This document shows positions 58,027 to 64,000 of a DNA stretch of 64,000 nucleotides, in pieces (the stretch's first letter is position 1; each line of letters begins with the position of its first letter). This DNA comes from Prevotellaceae bacterium (GTDB lineage Bacteria; Bacteroidota; Bacteroidia; Bacteroidales; Bacteroidaceae), in contig JAQYPT010000092.1 of NCBI GenBank assembly GCA_028726625.1, forward strand, positions 1-64,000, written 5' to 3'. The notes under the pieces were generated by a model. That model saw only the letters and a list, made by a program, of their open reading frames with translations. It did no database searches and was not told the DNA's origin. A program made the translations under genes and the position numbers.

Positions 58027-60138
58027 ATGAAAAAATCAGCATTACTCCTTGCTTGCCTGCTTGCTGTAGGCGTGGCAAGAGCCGACGAAGGCATGTGGAC
58101 CTTGTACAACTTGCCGCAAGCTGTGTATGAGCAGATGCAGGCACAAGGCTTCAAGGTTCCTTACAACGACTTGTACTATGGCGACCAGGCCATGAAGAAC
58201 GCGGTGGTTAACTTCTCCGGTTATTGTACCGGTGTGGTGGTCTCGCCCAACGGACTGGTGTTCACCAACCACCATTGTGGCTTCGAAGGCATCCGCAGTC
58301 ACTCCACTGTGGAGCACGATTACATGAAAAATGGCTTTTATGCTAAAAGCTATGAGGAGGAACTTCCAAACAAAGACATGTTCGTGAGCTTCATGGTCGA
58401 GCAGAAAGACATTACCGACAGGCTGAGAAAGATGGACTTTGACAATCTTTCTACCGAGCGACAAGATGTGATACTCGACTCGCTACAGAACGCCATGAGC
58501 GACTCCATCAAGCGCATTGACAAGACACTGCACATCGGGATTGACGCCTTCTACGAGGGCAACACCTACTATGCAACCACTTATCGACAGTTCAACGACC
58601 TGCGACTGGTGTTCGCCGTACCCAAGTCGATGGGCAAATTCGGCGGTGAAACCGATAACTGGATGTGGCCACGGCAAACCTGTGACTTCTCTGTGTTTCG
58701 CATCTATGCCGACAAGAAGACCAACGGACCAGCTGAATATTCTAAGGATAATGTGCCTTATCGTCCCAAATATTGGGCACCTGTTAGTTTACAAGGATAT
58801 AAAGATGGGGACTATTCTATGACGATTGGCTATCCTGGGTCGACCAGCCGCTACCTCTCGTCGTACGGTATTCGTGAGCGTAGGGATGCACTCAATGCTC
58901 CCCGTGCGCAAGTGCGCGGCGTGAAACAAACCATCATGACCCGACACATGCGGGCAGACGATGGCGTACGCATCAAGTATGATTCGAAGTTTGCGCAGAG
59001 TTCCAATTACTGGAAGAACTCCATCGGCATGAACAAGTGCATCGACTCCATTGGCATTATCCAGCAGAAGCAGCAGTACGAGCAGAAAATACGCCAATGG
59101 CAACAGCAAACGGGGTACCTGAAGGGCAAGCTCGACTTTGACACCATGGCCCGACTCTACAACCAACGCCTCAATATCATGAAGGCTTATATGTTCTTCC
59201 GTGAGACATTCGGCCGCACCAACGAGTTCACTACCCGTGCCATGCAGCTGAACAATAAGGAAATACTCGGCCCCAAAAACAACCCGAAGAAGCAGTACAT
59301 CCTCTTCAAGGACAACAGTGACGAGTGGGATGAGGCACTGGATAAGGAGGTAATGGCTGCGCTGCTCAAGAACTATAAAGACAAGGTGCCGGCCAAATAT
59401 CTACCTAAATTCTACCAAACCATCACTACCAAGTTTGGCGGTGACTACACCCGCTATGTCAATGAGCTGTACAAAAAGTCGTTCTTGATGAAGAGTGGCA
59501 AGCGAATCTACGCCAACAAGAAAAGCTATCAGCGTGACCCAGGCGTCCTATATAGCCTTGATTTGCTGGAGACCATGGGTGAATTTACAGCCGATTTGTC
59601 GGCATTCGAGGACAGTATCAAGCTCCAAGAGAAATATCTGTGTGCTGCCAAGCTGCGCATGGAGGAAGACATGCCCCATTATTCGGATGCCAACTTCACC
59701 ATGCGGTTGAGTTATGGACAGGTTGGAGGCTTCCTGCTGGGCGGTAAACCTTCGGGCTATTACACCACGGCAGAAAGCATTGTGGAGAAAATGAACCAGG
59801 CTGATAAGGTGTACGAGTATCAGGCAGAACCCGTGATGAAAGAGATTCTCAGCGCCAAGGACTTCGGTCCATACCAGGACAAGCACACGGGTAAGATGCA
59901 ACTTTGCTTCCTCACCAACAACGACATCACCGGTGGTAACAGCGGAAGTCCAATGTTCGACGGGCAAGGACGGCTCATCGGACTGGCTTTCGACGGCAAC
60001 TGGGACAGTCTTTCGAGCGACATCAACTTCGATTCCCGCCTGGCTCGCTGCATTGGAGTGGACATCCGTTATGTGCTGTTGATGATGGATCGCTGGGGAC
60101 ACGCTGACCGTTTGCTCAAAGAAATCAACGCCCAGTAA
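58027..60138 (+). CDS. S46-family dipeptidyl-peptidase, DPP7-like
   Basis: 703 residues, secreted serine exopeptidase that removes dipeptides from peptide N-termini in the periplasm, feeding amino-acid fermentation. A signal peptide (CLLAVGVARA) is followed by the N-terminal catalytic His segment VFTNHHCGFEGIR (His ~82-83), the Asp region, and the nucleophile GGNSGSPMF at about Ser639. Eighteen residues after the Ser is Gly657 (AFDGN). In the Porphyromonas enzymes this place is Gly in DPP7 (hydrophobic preference) and Arg in DPP11 (acidic preference), as I recall, so DPP7-type specificity is predicted. It follows the flippase gene by 15 bases. Confidence 0.92.
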   Translation: MKKSALLLACLLAVGVARADEGMWTLYNLPQAVYEQMQAQGFKVPYNDLYYGDQAMKNAVVNFSGYCTGVVVSPNGLVFTNHHCGFEGIRSHSTVEHDYMKNGFYAKSYEEELPNKDMFVSFMVEQKDITDRLRKMDFDNLSTERQDVILDSLQNAMSDSIKRIDKTLHIGIDAFYEGNTYYATTYRQFNDLRLVFAVPKSMGKFGGETDNWMWPRQTCDFSVFRIYADKKTNGPAEYSKDNVPYRPKYWAPVSLQGYKDGDYSMTIGYPGSTSRYLSSYGIRERRDALNAPRAQVRGVKQTIMTRHMRADDGVRIKYDSKFAQSSNYWKNSIGMNKCIDSIGIIQQKQQYEQKIRQWQQQTGYLKGKLDFDTMARLYNQRLNIMKAYMFFRETFGRTNEFTTRAMQLNNKEILGPKNNPKKQYILFKDNSDEWDEALDKEVMAALLKNYKDKVPAKYLPKFYQTITTKFGGDYTRYVNELYKKSFLMKSGKRIYANKKSYQRDPGVLYSLDLLETMGEFTADLSAFEDSIKLQEKYLCAAKLRMEEDMPHYSDANFTMRLSYGQVGGFLLGGKPSGYYTTAESIVEKMNQADKVYEYQAEPVMKEILSAKDFGPYQDKHTGKMQLCFLTNNDITGGNSGSPMFDGQGRLIGLAFDGNWDSLSSDINFDSRLARCIGVDIRYVLLMMDRWGHADRLLKEINAQ

Positions 60139-60284
60139 AGTCATGCTTACACGATAGCTTGTATTTCCATGCTCCATCAAGAACGATTTGACAATCCTTT
60201 ATTTTCCAATAAACGATTCATCATCCTAAAAAAAGTGCTCAATATTTGTAACACAATCTGCATTTTCTACGTCTGATGAAATAG

Positions 60285-60309
60285 AACACCACCATGATGG
60301 CGTGTTTTT
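60285..60309 (+). terminator. Terminator-like hairpin before the DUF4252 gene
   Basis: AACAC and CCAT pair with GTGTT and ATGG (with an unpaired CA on one side), followed by TTTTT. Confidence 0.5.
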
Positions 60310-60347
60310 GAAGTAACACAACATAATCCATTAAAAATTAAATACGT

Positions 60348-60827
60348 ATGAAAAAAGTGATGATGATTGCAGCATTGGCATTCATGACCATGACTGTTCA
60401 GGCCCAAATGTCGGTAGACCGTTTGATGAGGAAGTACAAACATTCGCCCAAGGCGGAATATGTTCATGTGCCAAAAATAATGATGACGCTGGCCAAGGCA
60501 ATAAAGACCGGCGATGCCGACGACTATACGAAGTATCTCAAGCACATCGACAGCATCAAAGTATTGGACATGGAGGATTGCTCAAACGCTGTTAAACAAC
60601 AGTTTTTCAAGGATGTTACGCAACTGAAAACAGCAGGGTATGAGGAGCTGATGATAGCAAAGGAAGCAGATGAGCAAACCGTGATCTTGGCGAAGAGAAA
60701 CAAAACGGGAATTAAAGAACTTGTCATTGTCGACTCGGATAATGACGATGCCGCATTAATCCAAATCTTGGGAAACATCAAGAATTCAGAGATACAAAAG
60801 ATAGTCGCTGACAAAAAGAAAAAATAG
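60348..60827 (+). CDS. DUF4252 exported protein (first copy)
   Basis: 159 residues: signal peptide (AALAFMTMTVQAQ) and a DUF4252 domain (VPKIMMTLAKAIKTGDADDY; YEELMIAKEADEQTVILAKR; GIKELVIVDSDNDDAALIQI, LGNI). Function is unknown. In this phylum DUF4252 genes accompany ECF sigma and anti-sigma genes; here one copy precedes and one follows such a pair. The paralogue at 61818 aligns through the V..I...M..L and LIQILGNI/LIHLIGNI regions. Confidence 0.85.
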   Translation: MKKVMMIAALAFMTMTVQAQMSVDRLMRKYKHSPKAEYVHVPKIMMTLAKAIKTGDADDYTKYLKHIDSIKVLDMEDCSNAVKQQFFKDVTQLKTAGYEELMIAKEADEQTVILAKRNKTGIKELVIVDSDNDDAALIQILGNIKNSEIQKIVADKKKK

Positions 60828-60861
60828 GTAGCTCTCCAACCCACTCAACCTTACCAGCTGT

Positions 60862-61374
60862 ATGGATGCCTCACAGTTTAAGCAGTGTGTCTTGCCATGT
60901 CATGAGAAAATGTACCGCATGGCATGGCGACTCACGGGCAATGCGCAGGCGGCCGAAGACCTGGTGCAGGAGGCTTTCCTAAAGCTGTGGATCAAGCGCG
61001 ATGGACTGCAAATTACCGACTCGGCCGAGGCTTTCTGCGTCACCACGGTGAAGAACTTGTTCTATGAACAGGTGCGTAAGCGGCGTCCACTGACCACGAA
61101 CCATACCCCAGAAGAGTTGCAAATACCCCACGATGACGATGCCGGCAGGGCGATAGAGCAGGCAGAAGACCGACAGATGGCGTGGAAACTTATCAGCGGT
61201 CTGCCCGAGCAACAGCGGCAAATCGTGATGATGAGGGACATCGGCGAGATGGCGTATCGGGAGATAGAGCGGCAGACGGGCCTCACGGCGGTAAACATCA
61301 GGGTACTGTTGAGCCGCGCCCGCAAGCAGATGAGAGAACAACTAAAACAGATGAAAGACAATGGATACAGATAA
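60862..61374 (+). CDS. ECF-type RNA polymerase sigma factor
   Basis: 170 residues. Region 2: MYRMAWRLTGNAQAAEDLVQ, EAFLKLWIKRD. Region 4: ISGLPEQQRQIVMMRDIGEM then YREIERQTGLTAVNIRVLLS. It should activate its own operon and the DUF4252 genes. It overlaps the next gene by 14 bases, implying coupled translation with the anti-sigma factor. Confidence 0.92.
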   Translation: MDASQFKQCVLPCHEKMYRMAWRLTGNAQAAEDLVQEAFLKLWIKRDGLQITDSAEAFCVTTVKNLFYEQVRKRRPLTTNHTPEELQIPHDDDAGRAIEQAEDRQMAWKLISGLPEQQRQIVMMRDIGEMAYREIERQTGLTAVNIRVLLSRARKQMREQLKQMKDNGYR

Positions 61375-61834
61375 AATCAGGCAACTTCTTGACCGTTACT
61401 ATGACGGACAGACCAACGAGCGCGAGGAACAAGAGCTGAAAGACTATTTCCTTCAGGATGACGTTCCGCCTCAGTGGGTGACCGACCAACAGCTGTTCCG
61501 GCAGTTGTATGGCGCGAATATGCCGGCCATTGACGGTCTGGAGCAGCGGTTGTCGCGGCAGATTGACGGCTGGAACCGTGTGGAGAAGACGACTAGTCGG
61601 CGTTCCCGCACCGTCGGTCTGCGGTGGATGGCCGGCATTGCGGCCTCCCTGTTGTTGCTTTTCACCATCGGCCTACTGGTCGACAGGCAGCAAAAACAGG
61701 CGCAATATGCCGTGCAGCAAGATACATTCGACGACCCGAGGGATGCGTATGCCGAAACACAGAAGGCCCTGATGATGTTTTCCAAGTCAATAAACAAAGG
61801 TTTAAATAAAGTAGAAAATGTTACACAAGAGTGA
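61361..61834 (+). CDS. Probable anti-sigma factor (single-pass membrane protein)
   Basis: 157 residues: an N-terminal ~85-residue soluble part (DKIRQLLDRYYDGQTNEREE) that could hold the sigma factor, one membrane helix (MAGIAASLLLLFTIGLLV), and a short periplasmic tail (~50 residues) with no FecR-like domain. The assignment rests on its place between a sigma gene (14-base overlap) and a DUF4252 gene (17-base overlap) plus topology. Confidence 0.75.
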   Translation: MDTDKIRQLLDRYYDGQTNEREEQELKDYFLQDDVPPQWVTDQQLFRQLYGANMPAIDGLEQRLSRQIDGWNRVEKTTSRRSRTVGLRWMAGIAASLLLLFTIGLLVDRQQKQAQYAVQQDTFDDPRDAYAETQKALMMFSKSINKGLNKVENVTQE

Positions 61835-62300
61835 TTTGACCGCATGGCTGAGATCATTGTCCCTGGCCATTTGCCTCGTATTGGGGGGTGTGTCGCTGTC
61901 GGCACAGGACCGTCTGTTCAAGCAGTTTGAGAACACCAAGGGTGTGTCCACGGTGTACATCTCGCCCGCGATGTTCAAGCTGATGCCCAAACTCGACGTG
62001 GGCGACAAGGATTTGGCTAAGCTGGCCTCTCGGCTTACGCGCTTGCAAATCCTGCAATGCGAACGCCCATCGCTGATTCCTTCTATCAAGAAGCAGGCGC
62101 AGGCGTACTATGACAACAACCGCTATGAAGTGATTATGCGGGTGAAAGACGACGACGAGCGTACCACCATCTACCAGAAAGTGGTGGGTAAGGGCAACAA
62201 TGAGTTTGTTCTTCTCAATGAGGAGAAAGACGAGCTGTCACTCATCCACCTCATTGGGAACATCACGTTGGAGGATATCAAAGACCTTTACGACAGATAG
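61818..62300 (+). CDS. DUF4252 exported protein (second copy)
   Basis: 160 residues: signal peptide (SLAICLVLGGVSLSAQ), then a DUF4252 domain (VSTVYISPAMFKLMPKLDVG; NRYEVIMRVKDDDERTTIYQ; NEFVLLNEEKDELSLIHLIG). It is translationally coupled to the anti-sigma gene. It probably forms the output or periplasmic partner of the sigma/anti-sigma pair; the mechanism is unknown. Confidence 0.85.
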   Translation: MLHKSDLTAWLRSLSLAICLVLGGVSLSAQDRLFKQFENTKGVSTVYISPAMFKLMPKLDVGDKDLAKLASRLTRLQILQCERPSLIPSIKKQAQAYYDNNRYEVIMRVKDDDERTTIYQKVVGKGNNEFVLLNEEKDELSLIHLIGNITLEDIKDLYDR

Positions 62301-62322
62301 GTGAAGGATGTATCATACGGAC

Positions 62323-62360
62323 GAAGGCTGGTTTGAATGGACAAACCAGCCTTCTTTTTT
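62323..62360 (+). terminator. Terminator of the sigma/DUF4252 operon
   Basis: GAAGGCTGGTTTG pairs with CAAACCAGCCTTC (13 bp, six-base loop), followed by TTTTTT. Confidence 0.92.
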
Positions 62361-62423
62361 CGATAGAGGGCGAGTATGGATTTCACAGCTTAACGCATGA
62401 TTGTAACTTGCTGTCATCTACGG

Positions 62424-62537
62424 CTTTGCAAACTCATTGACTTTGGACATCAAACCCATTGACTTTGGACATCAAACCCATTGACTTTGACTGCCAAACC
62501 CATTGAGTTTGACGACTAAAGTCAATGAGTTTGAAAA
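62424..62537. repeat. Intergenic array of ~22 bp CATTGACTTTGG units (array 3)
   Basis: Five or more units with a 22-base period (CATTGACTTTGGACATCAAA twice exactly, then CATTGACTTTGACTGCCAAA, CATTGAGTTTGACGACTAAA and CAATGAGTTTGAAAAC). It lies between the two convergent operons' terminators, in the gap 62301-62664. Confidence 0.85.
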
Positions 62538-62595
62538 CCGATAAGATGATGGTATGATGTATGGTCGTGATTTCTCACGCTCCAATTAAATATAA

Positions 62596-62648
62596 ATGGC
62601 CTGGAGGGTTGTGATGGTATCACGCTCCTCCAGGCCATCGTGTTGTTG
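62596..62648 (-). terminator. Hairpin downstream of the GH27 gene
   Basis: ATGGCCTGGAGG pairs with CCTCCAGGCCAT; minus-strand sequence after it is TTATATTTAATT, a weak U-tract. Confidence 0.65.
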
Positions 62649-62664
62649 TATAAAGGCCTAACTA

Positions 62665-64000
62665 TCAGTATCTCACCTTGATGTATTTCACGCCGTGAGT
62701 GGGCACAAAGTAATTAGTATCGGTGGTAGACAAGTCTTTCTGCTGCCACAGATCACGAACGGACTGCAACTGCCGAATGCCCAGTTGGCCGAAATATTTG
62801 GAAAGATTCACGCGCGCATCCTCGCTTCCTACGTTGAAGATACCGATGGCATGACAGCCGTCGGCCAGTGGACGTTGCCATATTTGGATATCACCGTCTA
62901 GCACGTCGCGCTTGGCCTGCTTGCCCAGTGCGTCTTGGTTGATGGCGTTTACCTCGTTGTTACACAACAAACCGAAGGTGAAGTCGTCCATCTGACTGAG
63001 GTCTCCGCCCATAAGCATGTTGGCAGCCAGCAGGGTCCAGAGCGAGATGTGCGTGTACTGCTCGTCGGGTGTCAGGCGTGTGTCGTGGAGTTTTGGACCC
63101 CATCCCACCTTACCTACAACAAGCATGTCGGGGTCGTTCCAATGACCTGGCCCGGCATAGGGATAGAGTTCGGCCTGACGTACGAATCCGATGTAGTACA
63201 ACGACTGCCATGTATCGGTGATATCGCCCGTGGTTCTCCACGAATTGGCATCAACCGCATGGCCCCATTTCCACACGTCGGCCATGCCGTATTGACATAA
63301 ACTGTAGAAAATGTCGCGTGGCTGTGCGCGTAAGTATTCCTGCATTTTCAGGTAAGGGCGCACGTATGCGGCAACGGAAAGGTCGCCATCGGCATCAAAC
63401 TTGCGGCTGTAACCACACCAATCGTATTTCAGGTAGTCAACACCCCACTCGTTGTAGGTCTTCGCATCCTGCTCCTCATGGTCGAGCGAGCCAAGGTAAT
63501 GCCCGCATGTAAGGTCGCCTGGCGAGGAATAGATGCCAAAGCGCAGTCCGTTGTCGTGCAGCCAGTCGCCCAGTCCTTTCATGTTCGGGAACTTCTCGTT
63601 CACGGCAATGGTGCCGTCGGCATTGCGCTGTTCGGCCTCCCAGGCATCGTCCACGTTGATGTAATTATAGCCATAGTCTGCCAATCCACGGTCGATGAGC
63701 GCCTTGGCAGATGCCATCACTTTCTCTTGTGACACGCTGGTGCCCCAGCAGTTCCAACTGTTCCAACCCATAGGCGGTGTCAAGGCAATCTGATGACCAA
63801 CGTGGATACTGAAGTCTTTCTCATCTTTTCCCTTGCTGTTTTCGGCAATCAAGGTGAGCTTGTATTCGCCCCTCTCTTTCAAACTGCCGCTGATGACCCC
63901 GTTTTCGGCGTTGACAGAGAGCCCGGCTGGCAGGTTCTTCACGCTGAACTTCATGGGTCTGTCGCCAGAAGCAGGGATGCGGAAGATTACTGGAGAACCC
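62665..64000 (-). CDS. GH27 alpha-galactosidase-type enzyme, 5' end outside the window
   Basis: At least 444 codons are visible; the reading frame runs past the window edge (GSPVIFRIPASGDRPMKFSV at the edge), so the start and signal are missing. An N-terminal putative-Ig-like segment (FSVKNLPAGLSVNAENGVIS) precedes the GH27 barrel: LTPPMGWNSWNCWGTSVSQE, YNYINVDDAWEAEQRNADG, nucleophile YLKYDWCGYS, and acid/base region RTTGDITDTWQSLYYIGF. A C-terminal beta domain follows. It is expected to release terminal alpha-galactose or a related sugar; GH27 also contains alpha-N-acetylgalactosaminidases, so the substrate is not certain. Confidence 0.9.
   Translation of the reverse strand, partial: GSPVIFRIPASGDRPMKFSVKNLPAGLSVNAENGVISGSLKERGEYKLTLIAENSKGKDEKDFSIHVGHQIALTPPMGWNSWNCWGTSVSQEKVMASAKALIDRGLADYGYNYINVDDAWEAEQRNADGTIAVNEKFPNMKGLGDWLHDNGLRFGIYSSPGDLTCGHYLGSLDHEEQDAKTYNEWGVDYLKYDWCGYSRKFDADGDLSVAAYVRPYLKMQEYLRAQPRDIFYSLCQYGMADVWKWGHAVDANSWRTTGDITDTWQSLYYIGFVRQAELYPYAGPGHWNDPDMLVVGKVGWGPKLHDTRLTPDEQYTHISLWTLLAANMLMGGDLSQMDDFTFGLLCNNEVNAINQDALGKQAKRDVLDGDIQIWQRPLADGCHAIGIFNVGSEDARVNLSKYFGQLGIRQLQSVRDLWQQKDLSTTDTNYFVPTHGVKYIKVRY

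Overview
The window looks like a chromosomal segment of a Prevotella-like member of the Bacteroidota. The reasons are: promoters of the TTTG / 19-20 bp / TAnnTTTG type; ECF sigma, FecR-like anti-sigma and TonB-receptor operons; DUF4252 modules; a SusD remnant; an S46 dipeptidyl-peptidase; GH92, GH29 and GH27 glycosidases; and a fused RND-TolC metal pump. These are family-level recognitions made by eye; no database search was run.

Layout. 0-4 kb: GNAT acetyltransferase, Zn/Cd-type P1B-ATPase, ADP-ribosylglycohydrolase. 4-10.3 kb: an ECF sigma, anti-sigma and TonB-receptor operon lying between two ~218 bp imperfect direct repeats, then two lipoproteins. 10.5-13.5 kb: crcB, a CAU tRNA, and a PadR-PspC pair. 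13.8-20.2 kb: a heavy-metal efflux operon (His-rich protein, RND-TolC fusion, adaptor) with a 193 bp MITE-like insertion. 20.2-32.4 kb: GH92, a frameshifted exported-protein gene, the 3' remnant of a susD gene, tRNA-Arg(CCU), a large exported protein with a small acidic partner, GH29, mutS and a DUF1016 nuclease. 33.1-45.7 kb: envelope genes (two LtaS-like sulfatases, an MsbA-like ABC exporter, an AspT/YidE-type transporter, a CMP-sugar synthetase/HAD fusion), plus MaoC, RluA and AraC proteins. 45.7-49.2 kb: a GC-rich accessory patch with a second small acidic protein, a large lipoprotein, a decayed HU-like gene, a group II intron fragment and a long-inverted-repeat element. 49.2-64 kb: a DUF559-RNase H fusion, argS, hutD-like, DIP1984, NUDIX, a SpmA/B-like protein, a flippase, an S46 peptidase, an ECF/anti-sigma/DUF4252 module, and a partial GH27.

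How genes may work together. The P-type ATPase at 0.9 kb and the efflux operon at 14 kb share a perfect palindrome at an identical distance from their -7 boxes, so one metal-responsive regulator may control both. The exported-protein loci at 24 kb and 46 kb share a small acidic protein family and a poly-G tract 24-25 bp upstream of a -7 box. This pairing is my best candidate for an undescribed system. A ~400 bp non-coding repeat with almost invariant internal spacing occurs three times (3.9, 23.2 and 32.6 kb). Three intergenic arrays share a ~22 bp unit. Several genes are visibly broken, and these cluster near the repeats.
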